From Burhinus oedicnemus (lineage: Eukaryota; Chordata; Aves; Charadriiformes; Burhinidae): 64,000 nucleotides of DNA. The translations under genes and the position numbers were made by a program. The notes beneath the pieces are model-generated. The model did no database searches. It worked only from the letters and a program-made list of their open reading frames with translations, and was not told where the DNA came from. The stretch lies in NCBI GenBank assembly GCA_008921705.1, contig VFFE01007624.1, forward strand, positions 1,343,124 through 1,407,123, in the 5' to 3' direction. The stretch's first letter is position 1. Each line of letters starts with the position of its first letter. Below are positions 27,843-38,270 of this stretch, piece by piece.

Positions 27843-28627
27843 GTGAGTCATCTTATAATGCCTTTGATCATAGGGGATACTATGTGCTTTACAAGCTACG
27901 GTTTCTGCGTAATTCATTCACCAGCCTAATGCTGTTTCCACTGAAAATGTGACGATGGTGCAACACTACACCATCTTCAGGACAAAAAGTGAAGAACATC
28001 CGTGCAGTGAAGCTATAGAGGCACTGGCTGCTGCACAGCATGAGCATACATCTCTTCAAAAATTTGCCGAAATACTGAGGCTTTCAACCACTCTTTTATT
28101 TACAAGCAATTGGGATAAGATAGAACGGCGTATTAAAGGTGGCTTGTCCAGTAACAGTCCTCTGCAGTCTGTCTGGTGTCCAATGTGTTGCTGTGCCTGC
28201 ACCACTTAAAATTTGCTTTCGTGCACATTACATTTTTGAGTAACTCCAGTCTTCAGCGTGGTAAATCTTGTATTGTTCATTGCTACTTAAGATATTGAGA
28301 AATTGAATAGAGTGAAAATCTTTATTCATCTTCATTGTGCTGGCGCAATCCACTTTTTGCCAGAGTGGCTTGTGGACGACTTCAGTCCCTGCTCAGCTCC
28401 ATTACTATGAAGGTAACATAGATCTTTGCTGAGGTCATCTCAGCAGTCTTGCCTTCCACCCCCCCATCCCCCCAGGCAGCATTTAATAGGAATGCTTTAA
28501 AATCACATTTCAAGATGATCTCTGAAATACTCCTTTTCAGATTATTTTTGTAAAATACTTACTGCAGAATGTAAGCTGTGAAACAAGGACTGAATATCAT
28601 ATGGACTCAAGTTTCCTTCTCTTGCAG
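27843..28627 (+). other. ANKS1A: Intron between exons 2 and 3 (785 bases), with a candidate cryptic exon
   Basis: Donor gtgagt, acceptor ctcttgcag. Most of it is featureless. An open frame at 27949-28209 contains an acceptor-like cttcag at 27975-27980, after which the reading frame matches the phase of exon 2 (see findings). No transposable element was recognised. A C-rich stretch lies near 28458-28475. Confidence 0.8.
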
Positions 28628-28784
28628 GGATGTGGTGGAAGTTCTGCTGAGGAACGATGCACTAACCAACGTAGCAGACTGTAAAGGCTGTTACCCTCTT
28701 CACCTGGCAGCTTGGAAGGGAGATGCAGACATAGTGAAGCTCCTGATCCACCAGGGACCTTCGCATACTAAAGTGAATGAGCAG
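28628..28784 (+). CDS. ANKS1A: ANKS1A exon 3: ankyrin repeats (end of first, all of second in window)
   Basis: This 157-base exon runs from acceptor ctcttgcag to donor gtctgc. The first base closes the split Lys codon, then 52 codons end exactly at phase 0. It reads [20 protein letters not shown], then [20 protein letters not shown], then [12 protein letters not shown] (in-window residues 28-79). It contributes the second helix of one repeat and a complete repeat with the PLHLAA motif. Human is recalled as the same apart from a few substitutions (S for C, QIVR for DIVK, R for K). The donor matches the consensus only at GT; its +3 to +6 bases (ctgc) are poor. This is notable because the next exon looks optional. 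Confidence 0.95.
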
Positions 28785-30701
28785 GTCTGCCTATTTTTCT
28801 CTAATATATTGTTGAATTGCTTCCCTCGGATGGAGAGAGACTACTTCAGCTGACTCCTGACCCTTCCCAAACTAGCAGCAATTGTTATAAAGTCCTGCTT
28901 GCTCATGGGATGAGAAAGGCACTGCCTAAAGCAAATGCCTCCAGTTCTGAGTTAGTGGTTGAATGAGTAAGGTAGATATGTTTATATAGAGATAGATAAA
29001 TATGAGACCCACTCAACACCTCGCAGTGGTCTCCTGCTTTCATACTGGGCTTCTAAAACTAACCCATAGTTTTTCCTTTCAGCTGCTGGATAGCTGAGAA
29101 GGTTTCTAGTTCTGTCAAAGGACACATTGGCTCCCTTCTTTGGAAACTCATCAAAGCAGCTTTGTTTAGTCTTTGTTTGGCCATGCTCTCTTAGCTACTC
29201 TCCTGGCTTGTCTCTAGCACTTGCTCCAGTTAACTAATTTGTAAGTTGTAAGATCATTTTAACCCTACTTGCCCCCAGATAAATCCCTGGCTTAATCTTA
29301 AAGAATTATTTTCTCGATCAGGCAAGAAAAAAACAACCTGATGGATTTCTTCCCTTTGTCAAGCTGATAGTTCTTGGTCTAGGATGCAGATTCTGTACAG
29401 AGGCTGCTGCGTCCACCTGGGAGGGCTGGCTCCTGTGTAACTTCCCCGTGGAAGTCAGCAGGTATCTTACAATTCCAGGGAACTTCTGAAATGCTACTGC
29501 TGGAAGACCCGAGTATTTCTTTTGTGTAAGAGTTTTGGATATGGGAACTGGTTTACTGAGTGAGGCCAGCTGAGCAGTGTTACTGCACCACTTGCGGCTG
29601 AGGGAGCTTGGGCAGACCTGCAGTAACAGATCCAAATCGGATGGTTAAAGCTACAAGAGCCCTTGGTTGTCCTGTCCCTGAGGCAGGAATATCTAACGTC
29701 CCTGTGAATCAACTCCTAAACCACTCAGGTTTTCATCCAGGAGGACAGGAGTAAACCAAAATAAGTTTGTTTGCCTTAGTACCACAAGGTTAAAAATGTA
29801 TATTCATTCAGAAGTTAATTCACAAGTCGGTCCGATACCTATGGCTCAAGTTTAGCAAAATCTGTCAAAGTCAAGATGAGCAGCTGGGAACTGTGAGTTT
29901 CTGCTGTTTCATTTTGTTCTGCGGTATATACTTTTCAGAAGCCGAGGAGCAAACTCCCTTTGGAGTTGGGTTTAGGAGTCCTAATCCTGCTTCAGCCATA
30001 CTTTGTGGGGACCAAAGTGCCATGCTTAAGTTTTCTGTTCCTCAGTGTAAGACGGCTAACTTGGTGCGCCAGGCTGCTCCAACACTAAATGGTTGCTTCT
30101 AAAGCATCACAAAATGAAAAATACAGTGGTAATGATAATGCTATTCACTACCACCCCTCCATTGAGCAGAAACAACTAGAAATGTGTGTTTTAATGTCTT
30201 TGATAGTTTTCCAGCTTGGGGCTGTGGTTAATAATGTCTTCAGGCACAGCTGCAGGCGTTCAGTCTGTTGAAACAGATTTGAGAAGTGTAGTTAGGTGTT
30301 TACAATCAATCTGATAAGAATTGACCGAGGGCCCTGAGTGTAAATGGTTCTGCTCTGGGTAGGACAGGTACAGGGGAGACCTTTGCAAAAGATTAAAAGC
30401 TTAGTGTAATCCTTCCAGGTAATGTTTCATTAATGTCTGTTTAGTAGGAGCCTTTTTAAATGAGAAAAGTCAGCTGAGTAGCCTGTGCTGCTTGTGTTTG
30501 GAGTCTTGTAAATGAAATGCACAGTGGTTCAAGTTACAGGAACCGGCAGCTGGAATGGCTTCTGCTCTTAATAGCTTTGACTGGAACAAGATGCTGTGTT
30601 CTGTCATTTCCACCCCTTGGGAGTCACCCATTGCTTTGTTGCTGTATCTCACCCATTTCATTATCACATTTTTTTTTTCTTTTTCCTCTTCCTTTTTGTA
30701 G
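28785..30701 (+). other. ANKS1A: Intron between exons 3 and 4 (1917 bases)
   Basis: Opens with the weak donor gtctgc and closes with a strong pyrimidine tract of about 30 bases before tag at 30699-30701. I see no repeat element and no coding signal inside; short open frames on both strands look like chance. Confidence 0.8.
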
Positions 30702-30764
30702 AATGCTCTTGAGATCAAAGAACTCAAAAAGTACGGCCCCTTTGACCCATATATCAATGCCAAG
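30702..30764 (+). CDS. ANKS1A: ANKS1A exon 4: 63-base phase-0/0 exon inserted between ankyrin repeats (probable cassette)
   Basis: A micro-exon of exactly 21 codons, flanked by an excellent polypyrimidine tract plus tag and by the donor gtgtgt. It begins [12 protein letters not shown] and ends PFDPYINAK (in-window residues 80-100). Both boundaries are phase 0, so inclusion or skipping leaves the frame unchanged. Without it, exon 3 joins exon 5 as [14 protein letters not shown], which is how I remember the main human isoform. With it, the junction reads [14 protein letters not shown], which is also a good ankyrin hairpin. The insert therefore supplies its own hairpin and adds a charged loop between two repeats. 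That it is a real exon is strongly supported by its splice sites and open frame. That it is alternatively used is inference. Confidence 0.85.
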
Positions 30765-33243
30765 GTGTGTACTTTGCTGTCAGCATTTCACTGCATCATT
30801 ACTCCAAGCTGCACTCGCGTGCTTCCAGGTGCAATGTCATCCAGTTGCAATGATACCTGTTCAGTTTGCAGCTGCTTGGGGAAAAGTAAAATGCGACCAT
30901 TTATTTACTGTGGGTTTCTTTCTTCAAAGCAGTTATAGAAACATAATTTAAGGGAAGCTTTTCCTTACTTACCTGGGGGCTCCTTCATTGCTTAGCCTTG
31001 TAGGACTCACGGTGATGGTCAGTTTGCTTGATTTGGCTGGATGACTTCCCAAAGGTAATGCTATTTCAATTAAAATGCTTTAGGTTCTGTTTCATGTGCT
31101 AATGTTACTGATAAATGCAAAGAGAAGGAAATTTGTTTTCCTGCTTAAACATGGATGCACTTACTCTGTGGGCTGTTTGGAGTGAATTTTCATGCCTTTT
31201 CTCCTACAAAATGCATAATATATTTGTCGTTTGAATGGACAGTTAATACTTTCGGTGGTGGTGGGGGAGAAGGGAAGGCAGTAATGTTCGTGCCTCCCTT
31301 CCCAAGTCCTTCATGTCCTGCTTATTGCATCAGTCTCTCTCTTTTTTGATGTTAAGTCTGTTGTGTCGTCTGACCCTTCAGCCCTGGTCTTCTGTTCCTG
31401 TTCTCTTGCCTATTTTGCTCCTCTCTTGCTTTTAGTTGTTCTTGAGCTACAAAAAGGCATGACCTCAGCATTGCGATGCGCTGAGGCTGAGCAACTGGGG
31501 AAGCAGATAAAGTTCCTGGTGGTGTGTTCTCAGCCACCGTTTTTCATTTTTATTTATAGTGAAGCTGCAGGCCAGTGATGGCATAATAGTCTGCTGATTT
31601 ATCATGAGATCCTTCTGCTCTCAGCCACCGCGCAACAGTTGCTTCCAACCAATTATTTTGGATCCAGCCATCCATGGTAGATTTCTGTCTCTCAAAGTTT
31701 AGTTAAAACTTGCACTCTGCTTGATCTGCAGTACCTTAAAAACACACGTTCAAAATTCCTGAGCTTGCTAACCGCTGGGAATTACGTTTGTTTTTGCAGA
31801 CTTCTCTTTCAGGAAATACTCCAGTGCATACCTCTTTAAGCACAAATATATTTACATGAAGCTCATCCGTATCGGTGATTTTTACAAAAATCCAGATGGG
31901 AATTTTACAGCAACAAATGTCTTCTGTGGAAACATCGTAGTCGAGCAGTTCAGTTGCCTGAAAGGAGCTTTCTAAAACATTGTCGATAAAAGTAAAATCG
32001 TACACACTCCAGCATTAAAATGTTGAATGAAGAAGGAATATAAAGGTGAAATATGCAGTGAGCTCATTTTCTTGCGGATTTTTATTTACAAAGTCTTCTA
32101 TTTTGGATTTTGTATTTTTGACAAGTGCATTATTTTTAAACTCAGTTCAGTTTTCAAGGTGGCTGTAGTGCTCTCAAGAACAAGGCTAGAGTTTTTTGAA
32201 CTCTTTGCCTTGGTTTTAAGGAGAAAGATGTGGCTTATACACAACCTGTTAGGTTCATCACAAGTTCTGACCAGCTTTCCACCAGTTTCTGACCAGGTTT
32301 GATGAAGAGCGTGTGGAATCATACCTGTCGTGCAAACCTTGGTGTTTTCTCAGTAGCCTGGCTGCAGGTGGGAGAACCACAGAAAGCCCAAGTGCAAAGT
32401 GTAAGAGTCTTTGCTTGGTTGGTGCTTCCAGCTTCTCAGCTCCCCTGCAGGATGGGATGTCGTACGGAAAGGATTGAAATGCGATGTTTCATCTTTCCAA
32501 ACATTTTGAGATATTTAGAAGAGGGGGGAAAGCATTTGTATAAGGCTGAACTACAATTTAATATCCTGTTGAGGAAGAGATAAGAAAGCCAGAAGCTTCT
32601 TGCTCTCTTAAAGGTTAAATAGTTAATAGCTTCTTTTTATGCCCCTTCCTTTTCAACATCTCTCATTCAATAGGAGTTCCCTGCAGTGTGTCTGTTACAG
32701 GCCTGAAGGACTCCCGAAAAGCAAATGATAGAAGTGAAGTGAAGAGATGGAGCAGCAACTTTGCTTCAGTGACTCCTGCTATCTTGAATCTGGTTATTTG
32801 ATTTGTATGAAGGAACCAACCAGTTGAGCAGAGCCAAAGCAGAAAAAGCTGTCACATAGCTCAGGTTTGTGCACTGCACAAACTACCTTTGTCTTTTTTA
32901 ATTGGAAGCAAATGAATCGTGCAGATTGGATTTAAAGTGTTATAAATCTGAATGGGCTGCTGAGAAAAGTGGAAGCCTACCATCTGGAGTCTGCAAATGA
33001 AACCGGGCAGCGAACCCACCCGCAGAGCTCCGGAAAGCTTGTTGGACATATGGAGATCATTGGTTTTGGTTTTGTTTTGTTTTTTTTTTTTCTTAAATGT
33101 CTTTGGCATTGTTGGGCACCTGTAGGAAGGAAGGAGGCTTCTTTGTCCTTACTCTGCTCCTGGCAGTGCCGTGATGGGAAATGGTGTGCTGCAAAAGGAG
33201 GGGAGGAGAGGGTACAGCTGACCGGGCAGCTCCAGCCAACTCT

Positions 33244-33302
33244 CCTGGCCTGCGTTGTGCTCATGGAACACAACCTGGCCTGGTTGTGATCATGGAATCA
33301 CA
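33244..33302 (+). repeat. Imperfect 30-base tandem duplication at a CR1 3' end
   Basis: Two nearly identical units of about 30 bases lie head to tail: cctggcctgcgttgtgctca... at 33244 and cctggcctggttgtgatcat... at 33274. The second runs into the antisense CR1 3' terminus. The duplication thus straddles the element edge. Confidence 0.65.
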
Positions 33303-33488
33303 GAATCGTCTAGGTTGGAAGGGACCTTTAAGATCACTGAGTCCAGTCATCAACGTAACACTCTGAAGTCCACCACTAAACCATGTCCCTAAGCACCACG
33401 TCTACACATCTCTTAAATAACTCCAGGGATGGCGATTCCACCACTTCCCTGGGCAGCCTGTTCCAATGCTTGATGTGCCTTAGGTATC
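33291..33488 (-). mobile_element. CR1 LINE, 5'-truncated 3' end (antisense)
   Basis: Reading the + strand, it starts catggaatcacagaatcgtc, then taggttggaagggaccttta, agatcactgagtccagtcat, and runs to gcctgttccaatgcttgatg. This is the reverse complement of the avian CR1 3' region: 'ggaacaggctgcccagggaa' ... 'cttaaaggtc...ccaacctagacgattctgtgattc'. CR1 is the dominant LINE of birds and inserts as short 5'-truncated copies, as here. It cannot move by itself. Confidence 0.9.
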
Positions 33489-33691
33489 ATCTCCTGGTGA
33501 AGTTTGGATTTTGCTTAATGTTTTTTTCCTCTGTCATTTTGGCCTGCCTTTAACTGAAACTTTGTGGAGGGCGTGCCAATGGGACATCCCTGTTGTGTGC
33601 TTTAGGATCAGACGTGTCACTGGAGCAGTGAAATAGCAGGTTTTTAATAGAGCAAGCCTCTGTTAGACATGCACGCACGGACAAAAGTCCT

Positions 33692-33965
33692 ACAAAGGAA
33701 TCTTAGGAATAGGTTGGATGGGACCGAAGGGTCACGTAGCCTCTTTTCTCCAGCCCTGAGGCAGGATTGGGTCTACCTAAACCATTCCTGACCAGTGTTT
33801 GTCTGGCAGCTTCTCAAAAACCTCGGAGAGGGACAGCTCTATAGTCTCCCTTGGCACTTTATTCAACCGTTCAAGTCTGCAAGTTAGAAAGCTAAAAAAA
33901 CTCTTTCCCTTATTTAAACCACATCTCCCTTTCTTCAATGGAAGCCCTCTTACGGTGTGTTAGGA
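33692..33965 (-). mobile_element. Older CR1-family LINE fragment (antisense)
   Basis: The + strand shows the reverse-complement CR1 blocks in order. First comes taggttggatgggaccgaag, then ccctgaggcaggattgggtc, then cattcctgaccagtgtttgt, then ttggcactttattcaaccgt. It ends with aactctttcccttatttaaa followed by ccacatctccctttcttcaa. It is more diverged than its neighbour at 33291 and from a different subfamily. Its 3' end is probably near 33692. Confidence 0.75.
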
Positions 33966-36703
33966 ACAGGGGTGCAGACAGATAAACTTTTAGGGGTTGT
34001 AGATTCTCCCTTTTAGCGTCTGATGGAGGAGCATAAGGGCTACGGTATGTGGTATGTATTTACCAGGGCTTGAAAAAATTGGAGGGAGCCCGTATGAAAG
34101 CAGAAGCATTTGTGCTTGTGTTCCCGTTTTGTGGTCTGTAGGCGGGTATCGTATGAGCCCAGCTTCTCGCTCCCAGCTGTGAATCGGGGGGGATGCTAGG
34201 ATTCCTGCAAGAATGCAGCCCCTGGGCCCTATTGAGTGCTCTATTTTTCGAAGAAGTAGTTTTGAAATTTGAATCCATATGCCTTCTGGCTGCTGGAAAG
34301 GAATTTTCTTTTTCCAGCTCCGATAAATACATATGTCTAAGCGCTCGTGCTCATTGTTCAGGCTTCGCTCTGGTTTGTGCTTGGAGAGGCGATGCGGGGA
34401 AGGGAGGCAAACTCCCTTGTCTGGAACGGCTCTAGCATTTTTGGCTGCCCCAAACTCTCCCAAAGCGAAGGCAATAAAGACTTATGCAATAGTGGGAATT
34501 TCCAGTCCACAGCCTGTGATGGGGAAAGACTTGCTGTAATGATTCAGGCGCGTTCACCACCTGGTGATCTCTGTTGCAGGAGGAAAGTCTGGGGATTTCA
34601 TCCCAAGCGTCAGAGCCCCGACCCGCTTAAGAAAAATGAGACTAAATTGCAGTGAAGATGGGGGAAGTCTTCAACAATTACGTTATTAAAGGATGTCGTG
34701 TTCCCATTTCTGAGCCGTCGGGGAGGTGTTTGGAGTTGCTATGTGCTTTAAAGCACCCTTGAGGGATACGGTCTCTGTGCCAGGGAGGAACAGTCAGGCA
34801 GTGGGAATCCCCTGTGGCCAGGGCTAGGAGGGCATGAGCAGTGCCTGCCCTCCGTGGCTCTTTGGCTGATCCCTGCTGCTCCAGAGGGGCTGGGGTTATC
34901 TCCTCCTCCTGCAGAAACTGGGCACGAGCCTCCCTCGTGCTGTGGGGCAGGCTGAGGGCCTCCATCTGCGGCATCGTGGGCTCGCCGATACCCAGGTTCC
35001 CTTCCCTGTCAAAGGAGAATAATGCGATTTACCAACCTTTTAAATGCCTCGAGACCAGCAACTTAAGCTGATAGATAGGTGTAATCTCTGTAGTTCTCTA
35101 TTCTCTCCCCTTCTCACTCCATATGTGTATTTTATGTGCGGACTTCTTTATTCTCCAGTAACTTCTGTCCACTTGTATGTGCCTTCCTTCACCATGGCTG
35201 CCTCTGCCACTCCAAGTACAGAGCCTGTTGTTTGACTTTGAACTGCGGTTTTAACAGTGATGCCGTGCTTTCCTTACCTTCTTAAATATCTCACTTCTGC
35301 ATGTGGCTGTTGCTGCTCCCTGCCTCCTTAGTCTTTGCTTTTATACGAGTTGCAGCTGCAGAGCCTCTCCGGAGCTCCTCGCTTCCCTTATGCTTTTCGT
35401 GTGGCTGAAAAATGATGCAAATACCAGGAAAAAAAACAAAGGGGAGCTTGCATGCGTGACTCCTGTAATCCCTAGAATGACTTAACACGTTAATAAGATT
35501 AAAGTGCTTGTACAACAGAGCAAGTTCTGCAGTGCGGTTGTGAAATGGTGCAAAATATTGACTGCTGCTACAAGCTGGTATCCAAAAAAAGCGTGTGTGC
35601 TCTCAAAGCTGAAAGGAAGGTACTTTGATCAAATTCAGTTTCTAAAGTAGTACTTCTAACTCCATCAAGACAATTACGTTCTCTGGGGTTTTTTTAACGG
35701 GAACTGTTCTTAAAATGACAAATTCAACGATGATTCTTCCAGCTAAAGTTTAAGCAAGTAACAGTTTGTACTAAAGTTTCTTGGGTCAAATTGTTAGATG
35801 AGTATTTGTTTCCAGAGTGCTTTAACAGAAATCCCTCTGTGTATAACACACAGTTGTAAAACTAGAAACTTGGGATGAATTTAATTTCAGAAAAGGCTCT
35901 TTTAAATCTGGCAATGTCCCTATTTTGCACCTGCGAGTGCAATGTGTTAGGTTGCTTGTCTTTCAATGTGTTGCGTTGCTGATTTTTTTAACCTGGCAGA
36001 TGCTGCACGCATTAATTGGATCTGGCTTTCACTGCGGAGGTGTTCTCTTGTCGCTTGGACAACTCTTCCCTCAGTTGACCCGAGACCTTGGCTACAAGGG
36101 CTTGTTAGTGGAGTGATCTAATTGCACTGCTTTCTAATTCACAAACCGCATGTAACTTAATGCACCCTTTCTCTAAACCGGCCAGCTTGCGAGCTTCAGA
36201 ATTGCAAAGGTGGAATGACTGTTATAATCAGGATAAGTAGGATTTGAAACAATTGAAGTTTAAATCTAAAATGATGACGATTAAGCTACAGCAGATAGAA
36301 TTCACGCTGCAGTTTGCCTGTCGTATATTGCAGCCTTTTATTTTTGTGGCACCCCGAAGTGTGGGATGCTGCTAACAAATACCAGACTGCCTTCCCCAGG
36401 TGCTGGCAGAATTAATGGGAATCCAGATAGAGCTCGAAAATCCCTTAAACTGTGGCGTGGTCCCTTGATTTTTGACCTCAGTGCTTTGAAAGCAGGCTAC
36501 TCTGTGTCTAGCACCTATTTCCCGTAGAGCAGATTGCCCATAGCTGTGTAAAGCTTATTGTTATGAATGTTTTTGAAGCTTTTACTGGGTGGGGCGGTGG
36601 TTGAGTTCGTGAGGGGATGCCTGTGCCTGGTAAATGGCTAGTGAGATGGTGAAAACATTGCTCCAGGCTCTCTTTCAAACCGAGCTCTCTGCTTCCCGAC
36701 TGC

Positions 36704-36718
36704 TTTTTTTTTTTTTTT
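36704..36718 (+). repeat. Poly-T run (15 T)
   Basis: A T homopolymer about 100 bases upstream of the exon 5 acceptor. It could act as a distal pyrimidine tract, but the proximal tract ctcccccccag is closer and sufficient. Confidence 0.8.
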
Positions 36719-36818
36719 GTCTTGTTTTTGCATTTAAACTTCAATGGTTTGAGCGAGGCACGGAGCAGCTCTGTCCTCCCCTGTTCTGATGCGCTGGCGT
36801 TTGTGACCTCCCCCCCAG

Positions 36819-37115
36819 AACAACGACAACGAGACGGCGCTGCACTGTGCCGCCCAGTATGGCCACACAGAGGTGGTGAAGGTCCTGCTGGAGGAGCTGA
36901 CCGACCCCACCATGCGCAATAACAAGTTTGAGACTCCTCTGGACCTGGCCGCGCTCTATGGGAGGCTGGAAGTCGTGAAGATGCTCTTGAACGCACACCC
37001 CAATCTCTTAAGCTGCAACACTAAGAAACATACCCCCCTGCACTTGGCGGCTAGGAACGGTCACAAAACTGTAGTCCATGTCCTCCTGGATGCTGGCATG
37101 GATAGCAACTATCAG
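36819..37115 (+). CDS. ANKS1A: ANKS1A exon 5: three central ankyrin repeats
   Basis: A 297-base exon of exactly 99 codons, phase 0 at both ends, between acceptor cctcccccccag and donor gtatct. It encodes in-window residues 101-199 as three repeats. The first is [20 protein letters not shown] with [13 protein letters not shown]. The second is [20 protein letters not shown] with [12 protein letters not shown]. The third is [20 protein letters not shown] with [14 protein letters not shown]. As remembered, it differs from human ANKS1A at only about two positions (KTVVHV for KAVVQV), making it the most conserved part of the window. TMRNNKF separates it from ANKS1B (TIRNSKL). These repeats form a stacked helix scaffold for partner binding. 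Confidence 0.97.
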
Positions 37116-37799
37116 GTATCTAGTGTGTCTGTGTGTGGAGGGCTGGTCTGATTGCTGGGGCATGGAGAACCCCCGTAGTCATGATAGGGAGAGCTCCACC
37201 TAACCCTCCTCCCAGAGGGATCGCTTCTGAAAGACGAGCGATAGCTTTGTGTTCCTCTGGGCTGTTTGTTCAGCTCTTGGTTGCTCTGAGAAGCTGCTCA
37301 GAGGGATTCTGGTGCTGTGCATGCTTCACGCCTGCTTGTTAGTTGGGCAAAGAGCCCCAGACGCGTAGCGAGGGAGAAGAAAAAGCCCTTCCGTGTAAGC
37401 TGTCCTGCCCCACAATATTATGAGCTCTTGGTAGCAATGGAGGCAGACTGTGTCTCTTCCTATCAAGCCGCTTGTGAATATGCTGTTTTCACAGCAATAG
37501 CTTGTATCTGGTGGTCTTGTCTTTCCTTGTCAGGACATGATCTCTTGCTAAGCTGTAGAAAGTCTGTCCTTGGTCTCTAAGCTGGGGCCTGCATGTCTCT
37601 CTGAAGAGATTGTCCCCGCTTTCCATTCCAAATTCTCAGCGTTGTAATAATATTGATAATCTGTCCTCAGTTATTGATATTGTTGCCCATGCTTTGTATA
37701 TGACGCCATATATTTATTGCTTCTGTAACCTTCTAAAACATGCTTCCATCACCATTCCCCACTGTCTGGCTTCATGCTATTTTTCCATTTAATTTGCAG
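37116..37799 (+). other. ANKS1A: Intron between exons 5 and 6 (684 bases)
   Basis: Donor gtatct, acceptor ttaatttgcag. No repeat or coding signal seen. The donor begins gtatc but lacks the cctt needed for a U12-type intron. Confidence 0.8.
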
Positions 37800-37875
37800 A
37801 CTGAAAAAGGCAGTGCTTTGCACGAAGCTGCTTTGTTTGGCAAGACAGATGTGGTACAAATATTGCTGGCTGCAG
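37800..37875 (+). CDS. ANKS1A: ANKS1A exon 6: ankyrin repeat
   Basis: A 76-base exon (acceptor ttaatttgcag, donor gtgaga) with 25 codons plus one base of a split Gly. It reads [20 protein letters not shown] then ILLAA (in-window residues 200-224). It is a compact ankyrin repeat with SALHEAA in place of TPLHLAA, as in human ANKS1A ([20 protein letters not shown] recalled). The repeat finishes in exon 7. Confidence 0.96.
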
Positions 37876-38168
37876 GTGAGAGAATGATCCCCTTTTGAAG
37901 CAATAACGTGGTGATCCCTTCTCCCAGAACTTGAGGAAACCCCTTTATAGTGGTAGCATGGTTCTCCAGCCAGCTCTGAAGACTCCTTGGGGAGGGTTAG
38001 AGGAGAGGTTTTCTCTTGGTGTTTGGCTTTAGGGCTGCCTCTCTTGAGCGTTTTTTAGCTCCCCCCAGTGATGAGCACAAATGTAGGATCTGACTTGACG
38101 AAAGACGTGAATTTGCACATAGTTAGAGAATATTCTTGCTTTTGCCTTCGTTACACCTGTTACTGTAG

Positions 38169-38270
38169 GTATTGATGTGAACATAAAGGATAACAGAGGC
38201 CTGACAGCTCTGGATATTGTGAGGGAGCTTCCTTCTCAGAAAAGCCAACACATTGCAGCTCTCATCGAAG
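38169..38270 (+). CDS. ANKS1A: ANKS1A exon 7: last ankyrin repeat
   Basis: A 102-base exon between acceptor ttactgtag and the consensus donor gtaagt. The first two bases complete Gly, 33 codons follow, and the last base starts a split Asp. It reads [20 protein letters not shown] then [14 protein letters not shown] (in-window residues 225-258). It is a degenerate terminal repeat in which TALDIVRE replaces TPLHLAA and a [10 protein letters not shown] helix caps the array. Human is recalled as GTDVNIKDNHGLTALDTVRE, then LPSQKSQQIAALIE. Confidence 0.96.

Larger units (their letters stand above)
30765..36818 (+). other. ANKS1A: Intron between exons 4 and 5 (6054 bases)
   Basis: Donor gtgtgt, acceptor cctcccccccag. 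It contains two antisense CR1 fragments (33291-33488 and 33692-33965), a T-rich stretch near 33066-33093 and a 15-base poly-T at 36704-36718, about 100 bases before the acceptor. No further exon with paired splice sites and open frame was found. Confidence 0.8.

Noticed and set aside
27951..27973. Small hairpin gatggtg...caccatc as a possible snoRNA or microRNA
   Set aside because: A 7-bp stem with an 8-base loop is too short for a microRNA precursor and no box C/D or H/ACA pair surrounds it.
37116..37125. Possible U12-type intron after exon 5 (starts gtatct)
   Set aside because: The U12 donor needs gtatcctt; this one reads gtatctag and the acceptor region is an ordinary U2-type pyrimidine tract plus cag.
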